A stretch of DNA of 64,000 nucleotides from Aphrocallistes beatrix (Eukaryota > Porifera > Hexactinellida > Sceptrulophora > Aphrocallistidae): positions 62,001-126,000 of the forward strand of contig OY725495.1 in assembly GCA_963281255.1 (NCBI GenBank), given 5' to 3'. Below the pieces are notes generated by a model, which was given only the letters and a program-made list of their open reading frames with translations, did no database searches and was not told the origin of the DNA. The position numbers and the translations under genes are program-made. Below are positions 10,720-20,391 of this stretch, piece after piece. Numbering within the stretch: the stretch's first letter is position 1; every line of letters starts with the position of its first letter.

Positions 10720-12174
10720 ATGATCAACGAGGACGTAGCACACAACTCTAGCAGTGAAGATGAGACCCCCGACCTCCATCCAATGCTCTCCCCTGATGGA
10801 GCCAGCAAGGACCTGTCCAACCTATCCAGCCGCCGCCCCCCGCTCCCGCCGTACGCGCAAGGCCTCGTGTCGGCGATAGCAGTCAAGAACTCGCAGAAGC
10901 GACAGCAGAACCCGACCAGCGCCACGGCTACCTTCATGCACCTGCTGCGCTCTAACATCGGCCTGGGGATCCTGAGCATGCCCAAAGCCATCCAAGACGC
11001 CGGCTACGTGCTGGGTCCGCTCTTCCTCGTGCTGATGGGCGTGCTGGCCACGCACTGCATGATCCTGCTGGCCAGGTGCAGCCAGGAGCTCTGCGCGCAG
11101 CTCGGCGTCTCCTCCCTGGACTACGCGGACGTGGCGGAACTGTCGCTCGCTTACAAACTCAGAATCAAACGCGTGTCCGTGCTGGCTCGCTACGCCGTGA
11201 ACGCGCTCATCGTGTCAGCTCAGCTCGGAATCTGCTGCACCTACTTCCTCTTCTTCGCAGAGAACACAGGCAGACTCATCTTCCTCTCAGGAGGCCCCTC
11301 CTTCTCCCAGGACACCATGATCCTCATCTTCCTGCCGGTGATCGTCCTCCTCTCCTTCATCCGCAGCCTCAAGGCCCTGGCCCCCCTCACCACCCTGGCC
11401 AACCTCTGCTACCTCTACAGCTGCCTCGCCTACGTCGTCTTCTGCGCCCTCACCACCTTCCAGAGGGGCGGTTTGGCGCCGGGAACGGTCCCGGTGGTCT
11501 CGACCAGCTACACCTACGCGCTCTACTTCGGGAATGTGCTGTTCGCGTTCGAAGGCATTGCCGTCATTCTCCCAGTCGAGAACAAGATCGCGAAACCGCG
11601 GCTTTTCGCACCTATCCTCCTAGTGACAATCAGCCTAGTCACACTTTTCGACCTGATAGTGGGCACATCGGGGTACCTGGCGCTGGGATCTCAGCTCAAT
11701 CCTGTCATCAGCCTAGACTTCCCCCTGCGCATCACCTCTCCCTGGGAGGGCTTCTACCCCGTAGCCATCCTCTACCTGGTGGCGGGCACCATCGGCTCCT
11801 ACCTCATCCAGTTCTACGTCCCGATGGACATCTTCGAGTCCTCGCTCCTCAAGAAGATCGGCAGCGGCCGCGTGAAGCTGCTGGTGCAGCTAATGCTGCG
11901 AACTCTGTTCGTCGTGTTCACAGCCCTCGTCCCCATCCTCATCCCCAACCTCAACCTGCTCATCGACCTGATCGGCGCCTGCAGCTGCAGCTTCCTCTCC
12001 CTCATCATCCCCGCCCTCCTGGAGATGGTGGTCTTCTCCCGACAGACCCGCTACGGACTCCCGTACAAGGCGTGGGTCCTCAAGGACGTGCTCATCCTCA
12101 CCTTTGGACTGGTGGGGGCAGTGTTCGGGACAGGACAGGCTCTCTTCAATATTATCGTGACACGGGGGGACTGA
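10720..12174 (+). CDS. SLC36: Proton-coupled amino-acid transporter, SLC36 (PAT) type
   Basis: An intronless gene of 484 residues. A polar N-terminus of about 70 residues is followed by the characteristic first helix region (TFMHLLRSNIGLGILSMPKA) and a second helix ending THCMILLARCSQ, both typical of SLC36 transporters, with about eleven helices overall. SLC36 proteins move small neutral amino acids with protons across plasma or lysosomal membranes, and the N-terminal acidic, dileucine-free tail would face the cytosol. The start at 10720 is the first in-frame ATG and sits directly after a splice-acceptor-like CTAACAG. It is strongly GC-rich at third positions. A long alternative frame of 401 codons is a shadow of this codon bias. 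Confidence 0.88.
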   Translation: MINEDVAHNSSSEDETPDLHPMLSPDGASKDLSNLSSRRPPLPPYAQGLVSAIAVKNSQKRQQNPTSATATFMHLLRSNIGLGILSMPKAIQDAGYVLGPLFLVLMGVLATHCMILLARCSQELCAQLGVSSLDYADVAELSLAYKLRIKRVSVLARYAVNALIVSAQLGICCTYFLFFAENTGRLIFLSGGPSFSQDTMILIFLPVIVLLSFIRSLKALAPLTTLANLCYLYSCLAYVVFCALTTFQRGGLAPGTVPVVSTSYTYALYFGNVLFAFEGIAVILPVENKIAKPRLFAPILLVTISLVTLFDLIVGTSGYLALGSQLNPVISLDFPLRITSPWEGFYPVAILYLVAGTIGSYLIQFYVPMDIFESSLLKKIGSGRVKLLVQLMLRTLFVVFTALVPILIPNLNLLIDLIGACSCSFLSLIIPALLEMVVFSRQTRYGLPYKAWVLKDVLILTFGLVGAVFGTGQALFNIIVTRGD

Positions 12175-12503
12175 CGTCATTCCTACGTTTGTGCTCCACT
12201 ACTCACTTACACCTGTGCTTCTTATATTTATTTTTTCATCCTGACACATCCAAGTTTATAAGCAGACTAGACTCAGTCTAAATGCGTTTCTTTTCTAATG
12301 GAACAATTGTATAGACATTTCTCATGGAATTCCTATTCTCCTACCTCATCCCTAATAATATATAGTGGTTATTATTAATTAAATTAATTCTTCTATTTAT
12401 AACACAACTGGGAAGTAATACACAGAGTTCAGTAAAAGAAAATATTATATATCCCACTTGCTTCACTGTGTGGGTGAATGCGGTGGGTAAGGTGTGATCT
12501 CCG
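12175..12503. other. Convergent intergenic region, SLC36-type / golgin-84
   Basis: 329 bp between two converging stops. AT-rich, holding both 3' untranslated regions. I see no gene. Confidence 0.5.
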
Positions 12504-14488
12504 TCACAGGAGGAGGTAGAAGAAACAGAGGTGCAGTGCCAGCAAGTAGAGCAGGGAGAACAGCCTGGCGTATGGGTACTGACGGAAGAACACGCCCACT
12601 CGGAGCGAGACGAGATCCAGCCTTGTCACCATGCTCTCGAAGTCCCTCCCCAGCCTGGAGGGACACGCCTGAGGCAGCGGCAGAGAGGTGATGTGTCGCA
12701 GCTTGGTTTTTCCGCTCGGCTCGGAGAGGAGATTGTCGGACTGGCTCAGTCGCTGAGTCAGCTTGTCCACCTGCAGCTTCAGAGTGCTGTTCTCCGCTCC
12801 CAGCGCCTCGATGGAGCGCTGCTTCTGGATGACGGTGTCCGTGAGGGAGCGCACGCGGCCTTGCAGCTCCTGCGAGCTGGGGTCTGCGTGGGAGACAGCC
12901 CGAGCCACCTGTCCCTCTAGCTCTCGGACGGTGACGTCGCGGGCCGTCAGGTCTCCTTGCTGGGAGGCCAGCTGTGACTTGAAGGACTCAGTCTGTCTTT
13001 CTAGACTCCTCAGAGCGGACTCCTTCTCCTCTGCTCGCGTGAGAGAGAAGGAGAGCTGAGAGGTGAGTAACGACCGTTCCTTCTCTGAACTCTCCAGCTT
13101 GGAGGTGAGCTCTGCTACCTTCTCCACACTCTCATCTCCCACGTTCCTCATCTCTTCACTCAGTCGCTCGTACTTCTCTTCCAAACTCTTCAACTTTTGT
13201 GCTTCCTCTTCATCTGAAGCTCCCTACGTTAGACCGCGTAATGAAGAATAGCATTACAGTTTTATATGGTAAATGTCCTATACCTTATAAGCTGTAGATT
13301 GAGTACTTAGCTCCTCCTGCAAGCCTAGAATCAGCTTCTCTTTCGTCTGTAGCACTGTCGTAGCTTTTTGTTTGTACTCTAACAGATCTTTCTCCTTCCC
13401 TGTCAGCTGGGATTGCAGGTGCACACACCTGTTATCCATCTCCCGACACCTCAGATCAGACATATGGGTTGTCTCAGACAGTCGATCCCTTTCTCCCGTA
13501 AGTCGTTCTATCTGCTCCCGGAGAGCTGTGCTTTCTTGCTCGCGAGAAGATTGAGTGGCATCGAGCTGAGTTTGCAAGGTAGCTAGCTCCACTTTCATTT
13601 CTGACACTACGCCAGGAGGAGAGGATTGCTTTTCTCTGTCACTGTTCGCCTCTAAATAATTCCGTTAGTAGCTATTCAGTACGTAATCAATAGGACATTG
13701 TCACTGACCATTCTCTTGCAGGAGGGCCTGGTTCTTCTCCAGCTCCCGCTTCATTACCTCGATCTGCACCCCCTGAGCCTCCAGCCGCCCCTCCCTGGTT
13801 TCCAGCTCCTGCTTCAGCCTCGCTTCCCTCCCTCCCCTCTCCGTCAGCTGCTGTCTCAGGTGTGAGGTGTCGCGCGTGAGGTCTGACACCTGTCTCTGGG
13901 ACTGATTCCAGTGCTCCTGCATCAGCTCCAGCTCAGACCTCCCGGCGCTCAGCGCCTGCCGCAGAGTCTCGTTCTCTGCCGCCAGCGCGTCGGGACTGGG
14001 GTCCGAGTAGAGCGGGAGTTCCTGCGAGTGGAGAGCCGTCTTCACGATGTCAGGCGGGAGCTGCGGGCTAGATAGAGGAATTTCTGCGAGGAAGTTAGGT
14101 TGCCATACCGTACTTCTAGCTAGCCTACTCGAGGAGGAGCACCTGTGAGGGGGGAGGGTGCCTTTGGATCGTTCAAGAACTGCATTAACTTCTCGTCATT
14201 CATTCCTGTCTTGTTAGCAGCGTGAGTGGGTGAGGGGGGAATCTGGAAGTTGAGTCCCTTCTTGTTCCCCTCTCCTCCCAGGTCCACAGGAGAAGGGTAA
14301 GACCAAGCATCTGAGGGGACAGGGGCGTCTTTTGGTGGAGGGTCTCGCTTTTTTATCTCATCTGCGTCCTCTGCTTCCGCCCCAGTAGCTGTTGTCACAA
14401 TGGACTGTATGGAGCTCGCTGCATACTCGTCCACACTCTCCAGTAAGCTGGAGGCCTTGGTGGCTATCCCTGTCAGCCAGGAGCTCAT
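12504..14488 (-). CDS. GOLGA5: Golgin-84-like Golgi tethering coiled-coil protein
   Basis: Four exons (14488-14143, 14083-13709, 13651-13284, 13223-12504) join in frame to 602 residues; human golgin-84 is about 730. The N-terminus MSSWLTGIATKASSLLESVD matches the golgin-84 amphipathic start, the middle is a long heptad-rich coiled coil (roughly 155-530), and the end has the family signature LDLVSLRVGVFFRQYPYAR followed by a single C-terminal membrane anchor. Golgin-84 is tail-anchored in cis-Golgi membranes and tethers intra-Golgi vesicles. Introns are 57-60 bp. Upstream, TTTTATATCAG|AATG is a convincing 3' splice site directly before the start. It is divergently paired with MRPL37. Confidence 0.88.
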
Positions 14489-14836
14489 TCTGATATAAAA
14501 GTTAAAAGATCATCCTTACACCATGCAGCATAGATACTAGAATAATCGCCCCTCAAAGAGGATGCATTTTAAAGTTTTGTTGTAAACCTCTTCCCTCCTA
14601 TCATTGGCACATGAATCCGTATATATAACGTATATATATACATTAAAAAGTATCTTCCATCTGAAATATTAATTTTCATCAGATAGTAAATGGGGCTAAA
14701 AATTAATAATCGACCCAGTAACTATTCGAGGATATCCGGGGTATTACAGGAAACTCTAAGGATACCAGTGTGCCGCATTATGCCAGTGTAACAAAGTGTA
14801 GTTATTGCGATCCTCTTGATACTAGAACTAGGTGGA
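14489..14836. other. Divergent intergenic region, golgin-84 / MRPL37
   Basis: 348 bp. Contains an AT-repeat patch (TATATATAACGTATATATATAC near 14621-14642). No gene seen. It is a likely shared promoter for two outward genes, each with acceptor-like AG sequences before its ATG. Confidence 0.5.
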
Positions 14837-15931
14837 ATGCTAGCAATACGAATCGGTTGCCGCTTGTCACCTCTCCATGCCGTGTGGTCGCTACCGAGGC
14901 ACCAATCTACTGAGGTCAGGGTGGAGGACCTGGATGAAAAGGACACGGGAACAAGAATGGCGTACGGATTCCATCCGAACACCGAAACCCTCGACGCCCC
15001 TAAACAGGCGCTCGTGCTGACCAAGAGCCTCCACTTCAACCAGCTCCCCCGCGGGGTGTCCCAGGGCAGCGTCCAGCTGACTCAGTCCCTGGAGCCTCAG
15101 TTCCGAGAGGCGATCGTGCAGGCGGTGGGGAAAGACAAACGGGTTCTGACACGCAAGTACAAGGAGAAACCGGAGAAAGAGCTGAATACCGGCGACTTCT
15201 ACTTCACTCTGGTCATGAACCTGCTACGTCTGGGCCTGGCCCCTCTCGGCCCCGCCCAGCCAGTGCTCACCTACAAACCGTATGTGGCGTTTGAGTGGAA
15301 AGCGTTTGACACTTTCTCTCAAACCCAGCAGTGGATGCGAGTGAGGGGTCGGCCATTCGGATGGTTGATCAGCTCCTCTAAGGAGATGTCGCCCCCTCTC
15401 ATCGAATCAGACCCCAAAGAGATTCAAGAATTGTCCAATTTTCCTCTTCCGGAACTATATCCGGTCTCCCCCTTCATCACCCTCAAGCAGTACCGACAGA
15501 GGCCCTCCTGTGCCGCAGGGACGCACCCGGGACAGGAACGGTTCCGAGTCCCACACACCCTCGTCTACCTGGACGATCCCAAGCTCCAGCACAAGGACAA
15601 CTTCCAGTCCATGGTGTTCCACCTCTTCTCGCTGCTCGCGGCCTACGCGACCCTCCACTGCGGGGCGGAGCCGGACTCAGATCTGGACACGCCCATCTCC
15701 TGCCAGGGCATCCAGACCTCTGGCAGGGGCTACACGTTCCTCTACTTCCAGCTCAACACGCTGCGCCTCTCGGACCACGAAGGCGTGAAGAACTTCCTCT
15801 ACACTTCTGACCACAAGATCCCGCTCTATCAGTTCGATCTGAAGAGCGAGAAAGTGCTCGAATTGGACTTTCAGTGTCTGCGACTCCTCGTGCACACACT
15901 CAACAACTCGCTCGCTTACAATGCACTCTAG
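14837..15931 (+). CDS. MRPL37: Mitochondrial large ribosomal subunit protein mL37
   Basis: 364 residues in one exon. The ATG at 14837 begins an arginine-containing, acid-free stretch suitable as a mitochondrial presequence (about residues 1-25); upstream in-frame codons contain no ATG. Family features include a LDAPKQALVLTKSL segment, LPELYPVSPFITL, PHTLVYLDDP and FQLNTLRLSDHEGVKNF near the C-terminus, matching mL37/mS30 (PDCD9-like) proteins and closest to mL37. It would be part of the mitoribosome large subunit. It is first of six tandem plus-strand genes; RPS12 follows after 103 bp. Alternative within the same family: mS30, less likely from the C-terminal half. Confidence 0.82.
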   Translation: MLAIRIGCRLSPLHAVWSLPRHQSTEVRVEDLDEKDTGTRMAYGFHPNTETLDAPKQALVLTKSLHFNQLPRGVSQGSVQLTQSLEPQFREAIVQAVGKDKRVLTRKYKEKPEKELNTGDFYFTLVMNLLRLGLAPLGPAQPVLTYKPYVAFEWKAFDTFSQTQQWMRVRGRPFGWLISSSKEMSPPLIESDPKEIQELSNFPLPELYPVSPFITLKQYRQRPSCAAGTHPGQERFRVPHTLVYLDDPKLQHKDNFQSMVFHLFSLLAAYATLHCGAEPDSDLDTPISCQGIQTSGRGYTFLYFQLNTLRLSDHEGVKNFLYTSDHKIPLYQFDLKSEKVLELDFQCLRLLVHTLNNSLAYNAL

Positions 15932-16034
15932 CTTTTGTAATTGGATATTTGAATCAGTAGAAAATATTTGTCATTTTAGTGCTTTAACAATTGACTATTA
16001 TCAGTGATTTGAAACTCTCAGCTAACTAGCAATT

Positions 16035-16508
16035 ATGTCTGACGGATCCGACGATGAGGCAGGAGCAGCACCCCCTGCTGCACCCCCAGCGGCCCCCCAG
16101 CACCCTGTCAGCGTCCCTGGAGAGCTGACCATCTACGAGGCGGTGAAAGAGGTGCTGAAGAACGCGCTCATTAGCGGCGGCCTGGCGCGAGGGCTGCACG
16201 AGTGTACGAAGGCGCTGGACAAGAGAATGGCCGTGATGTGCTTCCTGGCCAAGAACTGCGAAGTGGACCAGTACAGCCGTCTGGTGGAGGCTCTGTGCAA
16301 GGAGCACAAGATCCGCCTGATGAAGGTGGACGAGAAGGCGCACCTCGGCGAGTGGGCGGGGCTCTGCCGCCTCGGACGGGACGGGAAGGCGAAGAAAGTG
16401 GTCAACTGCAACTGCGTGGTGGTCATGGAGGTGGGGCACCCCACACCCGCTCTCGACTTCGTGATGAAGTACTTCGAGAGCAAAGGCTTCTCTACCGAGA
16501 TGTCTTAG
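16035..16508 (+). CDS. RPS12: Small ribosomal subunit protein eS12
   Basis: 157 residues, intronless. After an Ala/Pro-rich start of about 25 residues comes the eS12 core: EVLKNALISGGLARGLHE, ALDKRMAVMCFLAKNC and the GEWAGLCRLGRDGKAKKVVNC block, a L7Ae-like fold of the 40S beak. The N-terminal extension is somewhat longer than in vertebrates (132 residues). It sits 103 bp after MRPL37 and 132 bp before the zinc-finger gene. AATAAA occurs about 40 bp after the stop. ACTCTCAG and AACTAG precede the ATG by 7-15 bases. Expected to be very highly expressed, which makes it the best marker for any operon leader. Confidence 0.95.
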   Translation: MSDGSDDEAGAAPPAAPPAAPQHPVSVPGELTIYEAVKEVLKNALISGGLARGLHECTKALDKRMAVMCFLAKNCEVDQYSRLVEALCKEHKIRLMKVDEKAHLGEWAGLCRLGRDGKAKKVVNCNCVVVMEVGHPTPALDFVMKYFESKGFSTEMS

Positions 16509-16640
16509 CAGTTCGAGGCTTAGAACTTTGTTAGGAGTTATTGTATTTGATAATAAATTAGATTGAGTTGCTGTTTGTTTGATTGAATCAGCAGTGGCAT
16601 TAGACCTGATTTATTTCTGAGTTTGTTTGATTCAGTTAGA

Positions 16641-17450
16641 ATGGAGCCGGAGGAAAACAGCTCCGAATACGAGTCAGCAGATTCTGAATTCTTCGAGGTG
16701 AGAGATGACCTGGAAGATCTCCGCATCCTGGAAGTGCATGGGGGCGATGGAGAGTATTGGAAATATGACAAGCATTATGAAGACGAGATCGATAGCAGAA
16801 ACTTAGTCAAGAAGGACAATTCAGGTTTAGAGCTGTCAGAAGATCGACCTTATCTGTGCACTGTTTGTTCTAAGACTTATAAGAGCAGCTCTTGTCTCAG
16901 AAGGCACTTGAGCACGCATACAGAAGAGAAACCGTACACCTGTACTAACTGTTCTAAACCGTTCTGTTCCCTCGCAGCACTGCGAACGCACATGCACACA
17001 CATTCTAGAGAAAAGCCGTACAAATGCGGAATCTGTTCCAAGTCCCTTTCTTTTCAATCTTCCTTCAGAGTGCACATGAGTAAGCACACGGGAGAGAAAC
17101 CGTACAAGTGTGAATTCTGCTCCAAAACCTTCTCCGTCCAGCACAGTCTGAAAGTGCACACGCGTACGCACAGCGGAGAGAAGCCGCACACCTGTCACGA
17201 TTGTCTCAGAAAGTTCGCTTCTCATTCACACTTCATTCAGCACACGCATACACACGCGAAAGAGCGGCCGTACAGATGTGCGGCCTGCTCGGAATCGTTC
17301 TCCGACACTTCCTCCCTCACAAGACACGTGCGTACGCACAGCAGAGAGCGACCGCACACCTGCTACACATGTTTCAAATCCTTCTCTCAGACCTCACACC
17401 TCAAGAAACACATCTGCGTCGCGGCTAAAGCGAAGGCGAAGAAGAAATAG
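16641..17450 (+). CDS. C2H2 zinc-finger protein
   Basis: 269 residues in one exon: an acidic N-terminus (about 1-70), seven C2H2-type units from about residue 72 to 262 joined by TGEKPY-like linkers (HTEEKPY, HSREKPY, HTGEKPY, HSGEKPH), and a short basic lysine-rich end. Such arrays bind specific DNA. Finger 7 keeps both cysteines and the first histidine, but has Cys-Val-Ala-Ala where the second zinc-binding histidine should be, so it may be non-functional or use cysteine. The start is the first ATG, six bases after TTGATTCAG, an acceptor-like site. The in-frame codons upstream have no ATG. Target genes cannot be inferred. Confidence 0.85.
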   Translation: MEPEENSSEYESADSEFFEVRDDLEDLRILEVHGGDGEYWKYDKHYEDEIDSRNLVKKDNSGLELSEDRPYLCTVCSKTYKSSSCLRRHLSTHTEEKPYTCTNCSKPFCSLAALRTHMHTHSREKPYKCGICSKSLSFQSSFRVHMSKHTGEKPYKCEFCSKTFSVQHSLKVHTRTHSGEKPHTCHDCLRKFASHSHFIQHTHTHAKERPYRCAACSESFSDTSSLTRHVRTHSRERPHTCYTCFKSFSQTSHLKKHICVAAKAKAKKK

Positions 17451-17575
17451 AATATATTTGTGTAGATCCTACATACGATTAATTCCTCAATTAATGATTT
17501 TTACAATAAATCCGATTGCAATACACACTCCTCCATGTGCTAAGCTTAACAAGATTCCAACTTATCTCTTGCTAG

Positions 17576-19324
17576 ATGGCTGCGAAGCAAGAAACTCTGA
17601 CAGTCACAGCACCCTCTCACCTCAACTTCCTCTCCCTCCCTCCTCCCCCTCTCCATGCCCCCTGTCTCTGGTATGGGTACCAGCTGTCACATAGCCACAC
17701 CCTCATCCTCGGTCACACCCCTCTCCCCCCTGAACACCTGTCAGATCCACCGTCCACCTGGCGCCTCCTCTCATCCCAGCTCCTCAAGTACCTGCCGATA
17801 GGTGTTGGGATCGTAGGGGTGCACCTGGGGACAGTTGACCCCATTCCCCCTCTGGACAAGCTCGTGTCTTCTATACAGAGGCCTGACACCCTCTCTCTCC
17901 CTTCACACACTCTCCTCCTCTCCAGACTAGCACCCCCTCTCCCCAGTCTCTCCTTCCTCAGGCTGGAACTAGCCACTGGAGGCCTGACACCTGTCACCTC
18001 CCTCTCCTACCAACCCCCTAGCGCTCTCAGCGAGCTCCTGGACCCTTTCCTGGTCAAGCTCGAGATCAGACATGAACTGAGGTGTCAGATTTCGCAGGAT
18101 TCCTTTCTTCAAGACCTAACCTCCCAGCTAGAACAGCTGAAGGAGGAATTGAGTGATGAAGCAACGCCTCCTGGTCTATTATCTGTAAAAACTAAAACTA
18201 AGGACACATCTCTCCCTCTTCCTCCGCCTAAGAGCAAGAAGTCGCCCCGTGTTCCCCTCCTCAGGGAGAGTCTCCCCCAGAGGTCGGAGCCCTACCCCCT
18301 CACACTCACCCCTGCCTGCTTGGCAGGAGCTAGCGACTACAGCTTACCTCTGCACTACCATATATGGCTCCCTTCTGACCTCCCTCTCTCTCTCCTGCTG
18401 CTCTCACTCAGAGAGGGAATGCACAGATATATTTCTGCGATTACTGACACTCTCCTGCTCCCTTCCCTTCCCCCCTGTACCCTAGAGATATCTCTCATCC
18501 CCCACCCCCTCCTCTACTTCCTCCCCATCGCCCTACCACACCCCCACACACACCTGCTCACTCACTCCCCAATCGACGCGCTCGCACATCCCCAGACGAG
18601 ACAGCACCTACACACCCTCCTGTCCCTCCCCCCTGACCTCCCCTACCTTTTCCCTCACCGCGCCTTCCCTGCTCCCCGTCTGCATCTCCCCTGTCCCCAC
18701 CTCTCCATCTCGCGGCCCCTCCCCCCCTGCTACAACTTGGTCCAGACGGTGCCTGGCCTCTACGACTACTACCACTACATGAGTGGGGGCGTGGACGACT
18801 CGGGCTGGGGCTGTGCCTATAGATCCCTGCAGACCATCTTCTCGTGGTACCTGCTGCAGGGGTACGTCAAGGGGAGGGACACGCCCCCCTCCCACAGGGA
18901 GATCCAGGAATCCCTAGTTCACCTGGGGGACAAGCCGAGCTGGCTGGTCGGCTCCAAGGACTGGATCGGGTCGGTGGAGATCGGGATGGTCCTGCAGGAC
19001 ATGCTGGGGGTGGACTACAAGATCGTTCCGCTCAGCTCGGCCGCGGAGCTGCCGGACTCCTCGAGACAGCTGCTGCACCACTTCGAGAAGGTCGGCACGC
19101 CCGTCATGATCGGAGGGGGCCAGCTGGCGCATACGCTGCTGGGCTGCGCGTACGACGAGAGCATGGGGACGTGTCAGCTGTTGGTACTAGACCCCCACTA
19201 CACGGGACCGGACGACCTGAAGACCGTCCTGAAGGGGGCGTGGTGTGCCTGGAGAGATGTCAAGTTCTGGAAGCCCAACACCTTCTATAACTTGTGTCTT
19301 CCTCTCAGGAAGTCCATTCTTTAG
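17576..19324 (+). CDS. UFSP2: Ufm1-specific protease 2
   Basis: 582 residues, intronless. The C-terminal half is the UfSP peptidase C78 domain: GGVDDSGWGCAYRSLQT carries the catalytic cysteine (residue 413), and LVLDPHYTG supplies the Asp (539) and His (541) of the triad. UFSP2 matures the Ufm1 precursor and removes Ufm1 from targets at the endoplasmic reticulum. The N-terminal 380 residues are Pro/Leu/His-rich and more divergent, as in other UFSP2 proteins that use this part for localisation. The ATG immediately follows CTCTTGCTAG, an acceptor-like sequence. PSMA5 begins only 66 bp after the stop. Confidence 0.93.
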   Translation: MAAKQETLTVTAPSHLNFLSLPPPPLHAPCLWYGYQLSHSHTLILGHTPLPPEHLSDPPSTWRLLSSQLLKYLPIGVGIVGVHLGTVDPIPPLDKLVSSIQRPDTLSLPSHTLLLSRLAPPLPSLSFLRLELATGGLTPVTSLSYQPPSALSELLDPFLVKLEIRHELRCQISQDSFLQDLTSQLEQLKEELSDEATPPGLLSVKTKTKDTSLPLPPPKSKKSPRVPLLRESLPQRSEPYPLTLTPACLAGASDYSLPLHYHIWLPSDLPLSLLLLSLREGMHRYISAITDTLLLPSLPPCTLEISLIPHPLLYFLPIALPHPHTHLLTHSPIDALAHPQTRQHLHTLLSLPPDLPYLFPHRAFPAPRLHLPCPHLSISRPLPPCYNLVQTVPGLYDYYHYMSGGVDDSGWGCAYRSLQTIFSWYLLQGYVKGRDTPPSHREIQESLVHLGDKPSWLVGSKDWIGSVEIGMVLQDMLGVDYKIVPLSSAAELPDSSRQLLHHFEKVGTPVMIGGGQLAHTLLGCAYDESMGTCQLLVLDPHYTGPDDLKTVLKGAWCAWRDVKFWKPNTFYNLCLPLRKSIL

Positions 19325-19359
19325 ATTATCCATGCATGCGTGTACATACCAATATCTTT

Positions 19360-19390
19360 GTTGTATAAAGTTGCCTGTTTTTGCTGTTAG
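19360..19390 (+). promoter_or_regulatory. Acceptor-like site directly before PSMA5 ATG
   Basis: A pyrimidine-rich run ending GTTTTTGCTGTTAG abuts the start codon, within a 66-bp gap after the UFSP2 stop. There is no room for a normal promoter, so it is a candidate trans-splice acceptor. Inference from sequence only. Confidence 0.55.
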
Positions 19391-20250
19391 ATGTTTCTGA
19401 CGCGATCTGAGTACGACAGGGGCGTGAACACCTTCTCGCCGGAGGGGAGGCTCTTCCAGGTGGAGTACGCGATCGAGGCGATCAAACTCGGCTCCACCGC
19501 CCTCGGAATCCGGACGGACACGGGCGTGGTGCTGGCTGTCGAGAAGCGCGTGACGTCATGTCTGATGGAGCCCAGTTCTCTCGAGAAGATCACTCAGTTG
19601 GACGCACACATCGCTTGCGCATTCTCCGGACTGACGGCAGACGCGCGGATGCTGGTGGACAAGGCCCGCATCGAGTCTCAGAACCACTGGTTCGCCTATA
19701 ACGAGCCGATCAAGGTGCTTGTGCCAAATGTCCTGGCAGCAGCTGTGAATATGTCTGATGCAGGTGATTTGTGTGTAGGTGGAGAGTGTGACACAGGCCA
19801 TCTCCAACATGGCGCTCAAGTTCTCAGAGGACCAGCAGGAAGATGACGACGAGACGTCCATGAGTAGACCGTTCGGAGTCGCCTTACTCGTGGCTGGGGT
19901 GGATAAAGGTACCCCCAGGCTCTTCCATCTCGACCCTTCAGGTTAGACAAGATGGTGCTACTAGTAGCCTACTATCTCAACTCGTTATTTCCGCAGGTAC
20001 TTATATCCATTTCGATGCTAAGGCGATTGGCTCTGGGTCTGAAGGCGCCCAGACCAGTCTACAGGAGATGTACAAGAGGGACCTCTCCATAGACGAAGTC
20101 ACCGTGCACTCGCTGCAGATCTTGAAGCAAGTGATGGAGGATAAGCTCAGCAGTGTTAACGTGGAAGTGGTGCAGGTGCTGCTGGACGGGTCTTGCAAGC
20201 GACTCTCTCAAGACGAGCTGAAGGGTTATATTGACGACATGGGCAAGTAG
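19391..20250 (+). CDS. PSMA5: Proteasome subunit alpha type 5
   Basis: Three exons (19391-19714, 19779-19941, 19997-20250) join in frame to 246 residues; human PSMA5 has 241. The N-terminal [25 protein letters not shown] is the alpha-subunit H0 signature in its alpha-5 form, and the block with [13 protein letters not shown] and HLDPSG is likewise typical. It is a structural subunit of the 20S core alpha ring and lacks catalytic function. Introns are 64 and 55 bp with phases 0 and 1. It sits in the middle of the tightly packed plus-strand run. Confidence 0.96.
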
Positions 20251-20391
20251 TGTGGACTAGCTGAGTAGTATTTGAGTATTAGAATGTGTTGTTAGTGTAT
20301 AGAGAGATGAGTTTAATCGAGTTGCTCTAACTAATCCGATCTTAAAACAACACAAAATTTCTCCTACATGACGACACTTATCTAGTGTAGA

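Noticed and set aside
11076..12281. Long alternative-frame reading frame (401 codons) over the SLC36-type gene
   Set aside because: It lies wholly within the transporter in another frame, is Pro/Arg/His low-complexity, and is explained by GC-rich third positions.
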